Positions 6,441-13,085 of a DNA stretch of 16,482 nucleotides are shown in pieces. The translations under genes and the position numbers were made by a program. Location of the stretch: NCBI GenBank assembly GCA_031372705.1, contig JANMLV010000316.1, positions 1 through 16,482 of the forward strand, read 5' to 3'. The notes under the pieces were generated by a model, which saw only the letters and a list, made by a program, of their open reading frames with translations, had not been told where the DNA came from and ran no database searches. The stretch is from UBA7236 sp031372705. GTDB lineage: Bacteria; Bacteroidota; Bacteroidia; Chitinophagales; BACL12. Every line of letters starts with the position of its first letter. Within the stretch, counting starts at the first letter, position 1.

Positions 6441-8150
6441 ATGATACATCACAGTACTTGGCAATTGCCTTACGAAATAAATCCTGCTTATAAACAGCGC
6501 ACAGCTTACTTCTGCATGGAGTTTGGTGTGCACCAGGCTTTGAAAATTTACAGCGGTGGACTTGGTTATTTAGCCGGAAGCCACATGCGTAGCGCTTACG
6601 AACTCAAGCAAAACCTTTTTGGTATTGGTATACTTTGGCGACACGGTTATTACGACCAAGTGCGCGACGACCATGGGTTTATGGCTGTTCAGTTCCAGAA
6701 AAAGCTATATAATTTCTTGCAACAGACTGATATTCAATTTACTATGCAAATTGATGGGAAGGATGTTTTAGTGAAAGTTTATTATTTGGCGCCGGATACC
6801 TTTGGCAGTGCTCCCTTGTTTTTATTGAGCACCGATTTCCCTGAAAATGAAGAGTATGCCCGCAATTACACGCATCGTTTGTATGATAAAGACCATGATG
6901 TGCGCATTGCACAGAACATGATTTTGGGTATTGGCGGCGCAAAAGTGGTTGAAATGCTCGGCGGCGTTGATAACTATCACATGAATGAAGGTCACGCTTT
7001 GGCGATGACGTTTTATCTTTTCAGTAAATTGAAAGATATAGATGAAGTGCGCAAACGTGTTGTATTTACAACCCACACACCTGAAAAGGCCGGAAACGAA
7101 GAGCATGACATCAATACGATGGATAAAATGGGATTCTTTAGTGGCGTGCCTTTAGACTTAATCAGGTTGATTACAAAAACGGAAGGTGATATGTTGGGTT
7201 ACACGCCATCTGCCCTGTATATGGCTAAAATTGCCAACGGGGTGAGTAAATTGCACGGTGAAGTGAGCAAGGAAATGTGGAAAGACTACAATGGCACTTG
7301 CAATATTTTAAGTGTAACCAATGCGCAGCAGAAGAAGTTTTGGGCAGATAGAGAATTGAATCAGGCATATATTAATAGAGACGACAGTGCATTAATTACT
7401 GTAAAGAAAGAATTGAAACGCGAATTGTTTGAAGTAGTTGCCAATCAGACCGGAAAAATATTTGATCCGAATGTGCTTACAATTGTTTGGGCACGCAGGT
7501 TTGCTGAATACAAACGCGCAAATTTATTGTTCCGCAATAAGGAAAGGTTCTTTAATTTGGTTAACAATTCAAAGTATCCTGTTCAGGTAATTTGGGCGGG
7601 AAAACCGTATCCGTTCGACCATGGTGCAATCAATACCTTTAACGATATTATATCATTTACAATGGACAGACCGAATTTGGCTACTGTAACAGGTTATGAA
7701 ATAGAATTGAGTTACTTGCTGAAACGCGGTGCCGACGTATGGTTAAATACACCACGCAGACCGCGCGAAGCTTCAGGAACATCGGGCATGACTGCTGCAA
7801 TGAACGGCGCAGTTAACGTGAGTGTTTTAGATGGCTGGATTCCGGAGTTTTCGATACATGGTGAAAACAGTTTTGTTATTCCACCTGCCGACCATAACAC
7901 AATGGACAACGTTAGTATCGATAACTACGATTTTGAGAATTTGATGTCGGTGCTTGAAAACGAGGTGGTGCCAACGTATTACGAAAACCGTGATAAATGG
8001 CAGCAAATTGTGAAAAAGAGCATGCACGATGTGTATCCTTATTTCGACAGCGATAGAATGGCAAACGAATATTACCAGAAGTTATATCAATTCAAATATA
8101 GTCCGGTTGATCAATTGCTGGACTCCGTTTTGAACAATAACGAGCAATAA
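6441..8150 (+). CDS. Alpha-glucan phosphorylase family protein (GT35) with Thr in place of the PLP lysine
   Basis: The 569-residue product belongs to the compact glycogen/maltodextrin phosphorylase branch (TIGR02094-like). Family enzymes release glucose 1-phosphate from alpha-1,4-glucans using pyridoxal phosphate. Recognisable blocks in order are FGVHQALKIYSGGLGYLAGS, YHMNEGHA, FTTHTPEKAGN, KLHGEVSKEMW, the phosphate-site region WARRFAEYKR (Arg352, Arg353, Lys358) and EASGTSGMTAAMNG. In characterised phosphorylases the residue after GNM or SGM in the last block is the Schiff-base lysine (Lys680 of the rabbit enzyme); here codon ACT at 7791-7793 makes it Thr451. Also, LAGS-H replaces the usual LAGD-H. 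I therefore call the family with confidence and the phosphorylase activity with doubt. The ATG at 6441 is preferred over an in-frame TTG at 6405, which lies upstream of the candidate promoter box. No glgA, glgB or malQ gene is adjacent. Confidence 0.88.
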   Translation: MIHHSTWQLPYEINPAYKQRTAYFCMEFGVHQALKIYSGGLGYLAGSHMRSAYELKQNLFGIGILWRHGYYDQVRDDHGFMAVQFQKKLYNFLQQTDIQFTMQIDGKDVLVKVYYLAPDTFGSAPLFLLSTDFPENEEYARNYTHRLYDKDHDVRIAQNMILGIGGAKVVEMLGGVDNYHMNEGHALAMTFYLFSKLKDIDEVRKRVVFTTHTPEKAGNEEHDINTMDKMGFFSGVPLDLIRLITKTEGDMLGYTPSALYMAKIANGVSKLHGEVSKEMWKDYNGTCNILSVTNAQQKKFWADRELNQAYINRDDSALITVKKELKRELFEVVANQTGKIFDPNVLTIVWARRFAEYKRANLLFRNKERFFNLVNNSKYPVQVIWAGKPYPFDHGAINTFNDIISFTMDRPNLATVTGYEIELSYLLKRGADVWLNTPRRPREASGTSGMTAAMNGAVNVSVLDGWIPEFSIHGENSFVIPPADHNTMDNVSIDNYDFENLMSVLENEVVPTYYENRDKWQQIVKKSMHDVYPYFDSDRMANEYYQKLYQFKYSPVDQLLDSVLNNNEQ

Positions 8151-8169
8151 AAAGAGCTTCTTAACCCAA

Positions 8170-8227
8170 ATGCAGCAAGCGTTTGATAAAAATGCATATT
8201 AAATTTTTATCAAGTGTTTTGCTGCAT
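8170..8227. terminator. Two-segment inverted repeat between convergent genes, likely bidirectional terminator
   Basis: ATGCAGCAA (8170-8178) pairs with TTGCTGCAT (8219-8227), and TTGATAAAAAT (8183-8193) with ATTTTTATCAA (8203-8213), both perfectly, with a small internal loop and a 9-nt apical loop. On minus the stem includes the last codons and stop (8212-8210) of the 83-residue gene. It lies 20 bp after the phosphorylase stop. There is no long T-tract immediately beyond, though TTCTTTTT follows on plus. Confidence 0.65.
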
Positions 8228-8461
8228 TCTTTTTGCGGCTGACATAGCATCATCGGCCATCTTTTTAAAGGTAGCATGTACATCTGCCAGCATGGCTTCA
8301 TCAAAAAAAGGGATGAGTTGTTCCCAGCTTGTAAAATCGGCTTCACGGAACTTATAGGTTTGTTCGAAAAACCCGGCTTCCACTTTTACCAAATATTTTT
8401 CGTTCCAGCTAAAAACGCTGATTTTGAATACCTTATGTGGGATGCTGCCTAAAATTCTCAT
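8210..8461 (-). CDS. Uncharacterised 83-aa protein, third gene of the DUF3127-YkgJ operon
   Basis: I do not recognise a named domain. The 83-residue product has an N-terminal beta-rich half (residues 10-38, including VFSWNEKYLVKVEAGFFEQTYKF) and a C-terminal helical half rich in Ala, Met and Lys (about 45-80), with no signal peptide or membrane helix. Its ATG (8461-8459) overlaps the stop codon of the YkgJ-type gene in the sequence ATGA, so translation is probably coupled. The overlap and conserved-looking composition argue for a real gene. The stop codon lies inside the terminator inverted repeat. A role linked to the two upstream products is inferred from the operon only. Confidence 0.78.
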   Translation of the reverse strand: MRILGSIPHKVFKISVFSWNEKYLVKVEAGFFEQTYKFREADFTSWEQLIPFFDEAMLADVHATFKKMADDAMSAAKRMQQNT

Positions 8462-8943
8462 TTCATTGGTAGTTTAGCAATCATAGCATCCAAAATTGGT
8501 GCTACGGCGGGACAAATTTCTGCGTTTTTAAGGGTAATGTCTGCTATTTGGTATAATTTCTTGCGATTGGTATGCGGATATTCGCGACAAGCTTGAGGTC
8601 GTACGGCGTAGATACTGCAGGCATTATCGGGCATGAGGAAAGGACAAGGCACGGTGTGCATCACCCAATCGTTATCTTCATCGAGGATAGCGTATGTAGA
8701 AATAAATTGCGATTGCGCAATTTTAAGATGTCCGGCAATCCGCGAAATATCCTTCTCCTTTAACAAAGGAGGATGTGTTTTACAGCAGTTGGCGCAATTT
8801 AAACACTGAGTATTGGCAAAAACCTCCTCATGGACAGTTTCAGCCAATACATCATCTGCCGACGATTTACGCCTGCGCAATAGTGCAAATAATTTCCCGT
8901 AACGAAGTTTTTGTTGCGAAGTCAGTTTACCGGGAGCCTGCAT
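8458..8943 (-). CDS. YkgJ-family cysteine-cluster protein (putative metal-binding)
   Basis: The 161-residue cytoplasmic product carries the YkgJ-type cluster: CxxCxxCC at Cys47, Cys50, Cys53 and Cys54, then PCPFL with Cys100, ACSIYAVRPQACREYP with Cys109 and Cys119, and a last Cys144. This family (CxxCxxCC, PF03692) is thought to bind zinc or an iron-sulfur centre, and its reaction is not established. The N-terminal 30 residues are basic and probably helical. It is the middle gene of an operon, 8 bp after the DUF3127 gene and overlapping the 83-residue gene by 4 bp. All expected cysteines are present, so a functional protein is likely. Its link to its neighbours is unknown. Confidence 0.88.
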   Translation of the reverse strand: MQAPGKLTSQQKLRYGKLFALLRRRKSSADDVLAETVHEEVFANTQCLNCANCCKTHPPLLKEKDISRIAGHLKIAQSQFISTYAILDEDNDWVMHTVPCPFLMPDNACSIYAVRPQACREYPHTNRKKLYQIADITLKNAEICPAVAPILDAMIAKLPMK

Positions 8944-8951
8944 GTTTTAAA

Positions 8952-9326
8952 TTAAAACGGCAGATCGTCCTCAGCTTCAGGCAATGGTGCCGGTTCAACA
9001 AAAGTGTTATTGCTAACCGGTTGACTGGTAGAGCCTGTAACTTTTTCCATTCTCCAAACATCAAGGTTAACAAAGTAACTGGTGCGACCTTCTTTTTCCC
9101 ATTTGGAACCTTTGATATTAAAGGTAACTTTCACCTCATCACCAAGCTGGTAAGCATCTAACAGCGAGCATCTGTCCTGAATAAGTTGAAACTTAATCGT
9201 GTCAGTAAATACTCGGTCGCCGGTGCTTTCGCTCTTTTCAACAACAAATTCCCTCTTTTTGAAAGATGCTGAAACTTCCTGGGTTGGGAATATTTCTAGC
9301 ATTTTACCTGTTAATTCGTAAGCCAT
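8952..9326 (-). CDS. DUF3127 domain protein with SSB-like acidic C-terminal tip
   Basis: The 124-residue product opens with a MAYELTGKMLEIFPTQEVS segment and a following beta-rich region (to about residue 95) typical of DUF3127, a Bacteroidota family that appears OB-fold-like. After a flexible linker rich in Ser, Val, Pro and Glu the protein ends EDDLPF, very close to the DDDIPF tip that bacterial single-stranded DNA-binding protein (SSB) uses to recruit repair and replication partners. No signal peptide is present. It is the first gene of an operon with a YkgJ-type gene 8 bp downstream. A perfect -7 box lies 14 bp before its ATG. A nucleic-acid-linked role is inference from the fold and tip; the family has no established function known to me. 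Confidence 0.85.
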   Translation of the reverse strand: MAYELTGKMLEIFPTQEVSASFKKREFVVEKSESTGDRVFTDTIKFQLIQDRCSLLDAYQLGDEVKVTFNIKGSKWEKEGRTSYFVNLDVWRMEKVTGSTSQPVSNNTFVEPAPLPEAEDDLPF

Positions 9327-9340
9327 TTCTCAATTTTTTT

Positions 9341-9348
9341 CAAAGATA
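9341..9348 (-). promoter_or_regulatory. -7 box TATCTTTG of the DUF3127 operon
   Basis: On the minus strand TATCTTTG matches TAnnTTTG exactly and would start transcription about 9 nt before the ATG at 9326, giving a very short leader. Confidence 0.55.
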
Positions 9349-9462
9349 AAATTTTATTTCTGAACTTGGAAATTTATGCCAATGTTAACTTAATGTAAAA
9401 GCAGCGTATCTCTAATGTAAATTTAATATGAACAAAATGCTAATCGTATGTTAATAAACAGT

Positions 9463-9470
9463 TATATTTG
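9463..9470 (+). promoter_or_regulatory. -7 box TATATTTG of the MORN-repeat gene
   Basis: TATATTTG matches TAnnTTTG exactly. Initiation near 9477 would leave about 15 nt before the ATG at 9492. No clear TTG is seen at the -33 position. Confidence 0.55.
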
Positions 9471-9491
9471 TGTTAAATAAAAAATACTACT

Positions 9492-9866
9492 ATGATTAAA
9501 TATATGATAGGCTTTATAATGCTCACTACATTTACACTATGTGCAAGTGCTGCAAACTCAACAAATACCCAATTTATCCAATTACCGGGTGAAATCACAG
9601 AAGTGGTTTATTATTATCCAAACGGAGCCATTATGCAAAAAGGGTATACCGAAAATGGTTTAAAAACGGGAGAGTGGATAACCTATTCGTTAACCGGAAA
9701 AATTACGGCCAAAGCTTATTACGATAATGGCAAAAAAGAAGGTAAATGGAAAGTTTATGATGCTGACGGCGATTTGGCTTATAAAATTCAATATCGCAAC
9801 GATAAAAAAGTATGGGCACAGCAATATGATGATGAAGGCAACACCATTGCTTTTAATTATAAATAA
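9492..9866 (+). CDS. Secreted MORN-repeat (YwqK-like) protein, 124 aa
   Basis: Residues 1-20 are a signal peptide ending ASA-A, so the protein should be exported to the periplasm or beyond. The rest consists of about three MORN_2-type repeats of roughly 23 residues: VVYYYPNGAIMQKGYTENG followed by KTGEWITYS, then KAYYDNGKKEGKWKVYD, then IQYRNDKKVWAQQYDDEG. Such repeats fold as beta-hairpins that pack side by side. In databases similar proteins are often labelled YwqK-family antitoxins, but no toxin partner is visible and the export signal argues against that role here. It is a single gene with its own promoter and a strong terminator. Function unknown. Confidence 0.85.
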   Translation: MIKYMIGFIMLTTFTLCASAANSTNTQFIQLPGEITEVVYYYPNGAIMQKGYTENGLKTGEWITYSLTGKITAKAYYDNGKKEGKWKVYDADGDLAYKIQYRNDKKVWAQQYDDEGNTIAFNYK

Positions 9867-9911
9867 TGACCATTAAATTATTAGCTTAAATTAATTTAAG
9901 TTGATTGCAGG

Positions 9912-9939
9912 TATCCGCCTTTTGGCGGATATTTTTTTT
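9912..9939 (+). terminator. Strong intrinsic terminator after the MORN-repeat gene
   Basis: TATCCGCC (9912-9919), loop TTTT, GGCGGATA (9924-9931), then eight T residues (9932-9939) make a textbook terminator. Confidence 0.95.
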
Positions 9940-9946
9940 ACATTTG
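9939..9946 (+). promoter_or_regulatory. -7 box TACATTTG of the beta-propeller gene, abutting the terminator
   Basis: TACATTTG matches TAnnTTTG exactly and shares its first T with the preceding terminator T-tract. Initiation near 9952 would leave about 11 nt before the ATG at 9963. The -33 region would lie inside the terminator hairpin. Confidence 0.5.
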
Positions 9947-9962
9947 TTCCAAATAAGCACTT

Positions 9963-10835
9963 ATGCGATTAGTAATTTCAGTTTTTGCATTTTTTATTGC
10001 TTCAACAGTTTTTGCGCAATTACCATCTGTAGATATATATTGCGGTAAATTGTCAACTGCCGAAGGTAAGTGGTCGCTAACAGATTTGAAGAATTTTACC
10101 CAACGACCGGGATATGATAACCAGCCTTCATTTTCGGCTGACGCTTCTACAATTTATTATGTATCCATTCAGGATACTTTTCAGTCGGATGTTTATGCAT
10201 ATACCATTGCAACGGGTTTAACAAAACAACTGACAAATACATTGGAAAGTGAATATTCGCCGGTAATGTTAGCTAACGGGAAAGGATTTACTGTTGTGCG
10301 TGTTGAGAAAGATTCAACTCAACGTATGTGGGCTTTTAAAGCCGATGGAAGCAAGCCAAAAGTATTTATTGAAAATGTGGATAGCATTGGCTATTACGGT
10401 TCTATTGATGATAAACGCTATGCTTGCTTTATGGTGACCGATACACCTACATTGGTAATTATAGATACTAAAAAGCAAAATCAAAAAATAATTGACAGCA
10501 ATATTGGCAGATGTATAAAAATTATTCCGGGCGAACAGGCAATCAGCTATATTGTAAAATCGTCGGATAGAGAATGGATGGTAAAACGATTTGATTTAAA
10601 TACCCAAACCAGTAGTTTAATTGCTGTAATTCCTCCGGTGAGCGAAGATTTTGTGTGGACTGCCAACGGCGAATTGTTAATGCCCCGCGACAATCAAATT
10701 TGGATGTATAATTACAAAGGTGATACTAAAAATTGGAGCAGAATAATAACGGTAAAAGAATTGAAAGGGAAAAAAATTTACCGCATGGCACTAGCTGCTG
10801 ATGGTGTTAATTTTGCTTTTGTGGCAGATGAATAA
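9963..10835 (+). CDS. Secreted TolB-like/PD40 beta-propeller protein
   Basis: The 290-residue product has a signal peptide (MRLVISVFAFFIASTVFAQ) and should be periplasmic or secreted. The mature part has PD40/TolB-type blades: RPGYDNQPSFSADASTIYYV at 48-67, followed by a SDVYAYTIATGLTKQLT strand pair, and similar segments with SPVMLANGKGF and LTNT turns. These beta-propellers usually serve as binding scaffolds, often within OmpA- or peptidase-linked proteins in Bacteroidota. No catalytic or anchor domain is fused here. Its last codons overlap the start of the next gene by 8 bp, so the two are probably co-translated. Function is otherwise unknown. Confidence 0.85.
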   Translation: MRLVISVFAFFIASTVFAQLPSVDIYCGKLSTAEGKWSLTDLKNFTQRPGYDNQPSFSADASTIYYVSIQDTFQSDVYAYTIATGLTKQLTNTLESEYSPVMLANGKGFTVVRVEKDSTQRMWAFKADGSKPKVFIENVDSIGYYGSIDDKRYACFMVTDTPTLVIIDTKKQNQKIIDSNIGRCIKIIPGEQAISYIVKSSDREWMVKRFDLNTQTSSLIAVIPPVSEDFVWTANGELLMPRDNQIWMYNYKGDTKNWSRIITVKELKGKKIYRMALAADGVNFAFVADE

Positions 10836-11424
10836 ATACAATGAAAGTAGTGCGATTAATTTTTTATTAATTGCAAATGCACCTGTTACCAATTTGTTGC
10901 GCGATAAAGGGTGTGTGCAATTTACAGATGCGTGTAATTACGTTGCTCAGTTAACCTACAAGCGCAATGTAAATAAAGAAAATCTTGTATGTATTATAGA
11001 TGAACAATGTGGCACCTGCAGCACAAAACATGCTTTATTAAAAAGAATTGCTGAAGAACATGAGGGCACAGACATACAATTAATTATTGGAATTTTTTTA
11101 ATGACGGCTCATAACACGCCAAAAATTGCGCCGGTGTTACAACAATTTGGGTTGTATGGTTTGCCTGAAGCGCATTGTTATTTAATGCATGAAAATAAAA
11201 TATACGATTATACTTTTTCAAAGTCTACGTTGCAATTTCAGGATGATTTATTGCAGACAATTGTGTTGAAATCGGCGAGTGATATCTCTCGAAAACAAAA
11301 GATACATCAGGCATTTATCGGCGATTGGATTACAGATAATAATATCCAGTTTACTTATGAAGAAATTTGGGGAATTCGGGAAAGGTGTATTGAGATGTTG
11401 AGTGTGGATATTGCAGTTGAGTAA
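10828..11424 (+). CDS. Uncharacterised protein with transglutaminase-like Cys-His-Asp pattern
   Basis: The 198-residue product starts at ATG 10828, inside the last codons of the propeller gene (8-bp overlap); an in-frame ATG at 10801 lies deeper in that gene and is unlikely. No signal peptide is visible, so it is probably cytoplasmic. The motif CGTCSTKHALL (Cys61, Cys64) at the start of a helix, followed by EAHCYLM (His116) and IYDYT (Asp127), has the order and spacing of the Cys-His-Asp triad of the transglutaminase/papain-like fold, in which the Cys sits at a helix start and His and Asp on following strands. I do not recognise a named family and no activity is proven. Pairing with an exported propeller protein is odd and may reflect only transcriptional convenience. 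Confidence 0.8.
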   Translation: MNKYNESSAINFLLIANAPVTNLLRDKGCVQFTDACNYVAQLTYKRNVNKENLVCIIDEQCGTCSTKHALLKRIAEEHEGTDIQLIIGIFLMTAHNTPKIAPVLQQFGLYGLPEAHCYLMHENKIYDYTFSKSTLQFQDDLLQTIVLKSASDISRKQKIHQAFIGDWITDNNIQFTYEEIWGIRERCIEMLSVDIAVE

Positions 11425-11528
11425 ATTGTTATTAAATAATAAGCGTTTTGTATAATGTGTTTGTTTCCCGCAAAAGACACTAAAGAAACCCACGCGGAGG
11501 GCACAAAATTTATATTGTATAATATAAA

Positions 11529-11560
11529 AAAAGGCTAATTGTTTGCGCAATTAGCCTTTT
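11529..11560. terminator. Bidirectional intrinsic terminator between convergent genes
   Basis: AAAAGGCTAATTG (11529-11541) pairs perfectly with CAATTAGCCTTTT (11548-11560), a 13-bp stem with a 6-nt loop and A/T runs at both feet. It serves the plus-strand gene ending at 11424 and the minus-strand gene ending at 11579. Confidence 0.9.
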
Positions 11561-11578
11561 AGTTTAAATTGTTTGTAG

Positions 11579-12838
11579 TTAATTAACAATAATTTGCTTC
11601 ACAACAATTCCTTTATCGGTAATTATCTTAACTGTGTAAATACCGGAAGTTACATTTTGCAAATTCAATTGAGTTGTATTTGAAAAAACAGTTTCTGCTA
11701 TTTCGATTTTTTGACCTGCCACATTAAATAATTCTATGTATTCAATATTCAGTAATTGGTCTGCAATTATGGTTAAAACATCTGTTACCGGATTAGGGTA
11801 GCAAGAAACGAATTGATTATAATAGTTATTAGCTATGCTTTCAAATTGTAAATAAATTTCTTCGCTTATTGTTGTGCAGCCCTCATCGCTTGTTACTTCA
11901 ACGTAGAAATCTCCATTATAAACATCAGGTAAAAACTCGTAGGCAAATAAAGTGTCGTTTGTTGCCCCTACTATTAAAGCGCCGTTACAATACCATTGAT
12001 AGGTGCCTCCGCCGGTTGCTACCACTACAGTCCAATCAATTTCAGTAATTGTTACTACCGGATACGGATAAACGAACACTGTAACAGTATCGGTGCCAGT
12101 GCAACCATCTGCATCAGTTCCAAAAACAATATATGTTGTAGTTGTTTCAGGTGATGCGTAAGGTTCTGCAATTGCAGCATCTGATAATCCGATTGCAGGT
12201 GTCCAGCTGTAAGTTAATGCACCTGTGCCTTTGAGTTGAACGCTGTCGCCAATGCAAATTTCACCATCTTGTCCGCCACCAACTGCAATAAAACAAGGTT
12301 CCACGGCTCCAAAACAACAATTTCCGCCATCACTCATATTGTAGGTTCCTGAATATGCACCGTACTGATAATATGAAGACCTGATTTCACCGTCGAGATT
12401 ACTTAAAAAATAATCAGTTGCCTGGTCTACCGTATTGCATCCACCCGGCACAAATGTACTGTCGCATTCATACGCACAAATCATATAGCCATAACCATCT
12501 ACATCAAATAGTGTAACAGGAGGGAAATTTAATATCGTAACTATTCCTGCGTCAACACCTGTAACACTCGTTGTATAATCGGCATTGTAACCGGCATATA
12601 ATACTTCCACAACATTGCTGCTGTAAGCACCTGTTATAGTTACATGAAAATCGGCATAAGAACACAAACCGATGCGCAAATTGGGAATGTTTTCATCGAT
12701 ATTTATGGTGAAATCGCCACCGTCGTAGTTTGAATAAATGAGGATGTTACCTGAGGGGTTACAAATGTCTTGCGCCTGCAAAGTTTGCTGCGCTGCAAGC
12801 AAAAGGAGAATTGTAAAAATTTGTAAATGTTTTTTCAT
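11579..12838 (-). CDS. Secreted PKD/Ig-like protein with T9SS type A sorting domain
   Basis: The 419-residue product has a signal peptide of about 22 residues (ending QTLQAQ). A beta-rich region follows, with several cysteines (about 25-185) that I do not recognise. Next comes a PKD-like domain around 190-257, with the pattern GDSVQLKGTGALTYSWTPA followed by TTTYIVFGTDADGC, and a second Ig-like region to about 325. The last 75 residues (345-419) form a T9SS sorting domain with CYPNPVTD and SGIYTVKI motifs. It should be exported by Sec and then displayed or released by the type IX system, like the M43 protease encoded upstream in the window. No catalytic motif is evident, so an adhesin or surface-structural role is a guess. 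Length and architecture are ordinary for Bacteroidota cargo proteins. Confidence 0.9.
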   Translation of the reverse strand: MKKHLQIFTILLLLAAQQTLQAQDICNPSGNILIYSNYDGGDFTINIDENIPNLRIGLCSYADFHVTITGAYSSNVVEVLYAGYNADYTTSVTGVDAGIVTILNFPPVTLFDVDGYGYMICAYECDSTFVPGGCNTVDQATDYFLSNLDGEIRSSYYQYGAYSGTYNMSDGGNCCFGAVEPCFIAVGGGQDGEICIGDSVQLKGTGALTYSWTPAIGLSDAAIAEPYASPETTTTYIVFGTDADGCTGTDTVTVFVYPYPVVTITEIDWTVVVATGGGTYQWYCNGALIVGATNDTLFAYEFLPDVYNGDFYVEVTSDEGCTTISEEIYLQFESIANNYYNQFVSCYPNPVTDVLTIIADQLLNIEYIELFNVAGQKIEIAETVFSNTTQLNLQNVTSGIYTVKIITDKGIVVKQIIVN

Positions 12839-12856
12839 TGTATGTGAATTTTAGGT

Positions 12857-12864
12857 TAAAAGTA
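12857..12864 (-). promoter_or_regulatory. Weak -7-like box (TACTTTTA) upstream of the T9SS cargo gene
   Basis: On the minus strand TACTTTTA differs from TAnnTTTG only at the last base, and it sits 18 bp before the ATG at 12838. No -33 element is clear. Confidence 0.3.
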
Positions 12865-13056
12865 ACGAATGAATAAAAGTAAACATTTAAAAACCATGTT
12901 TATTTACAAAAAAGGATAAAACGTAATGATTAATTAGCGATAAATTAATTTTGGCCAATAATCACCGTTTTTCAATATTGAACTTTTCGATTGTAATTTC
13001 TCCACCCATTTACATTTCTTTTACACTATAAAACCCTTACCCCAATGGGAGGTCTT

Positions 13057-13064
13057 TACATTTG
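13057..13064 (+). promoter_or_regulatory. -7 box TACATTTG of the membrane protein gene
   Basis: TACATTTG matches TAnnTTTG exactly. It contains the in-frame TTG at 13062, so that codon cannot lie in a transcript made from this promoter. Initiation near 13070 would leave about 16 nt before the ATG at 13086. Confidence 0.55.
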
Positions 13065-13085
13065 TGGAGAGTCGTGACCAAGAAG

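Noticed and set aside
9492..9866. YwqK-type antitoxin of a toxin-antitoxin pair
   Set aside because: The protein has a signal peptide and no toxin gene is adjacent; MORN_2 repeats alone do not support that role.
11468..11506. Purine-rich cgcaaaag...cgcgg stretch resembling a dispersed Bacteroidota repeat
   Set aside because: Only one degenerate copy is present, with no internal repeat strong enough to support a call.
13062..13085. TTG start extending the membrane protein by 8 residues
   Set aside because: The TTG is part of a perfect -7 promoter box, so it should not be transcribed; ATG 13086 also gives a normal signal peptide.
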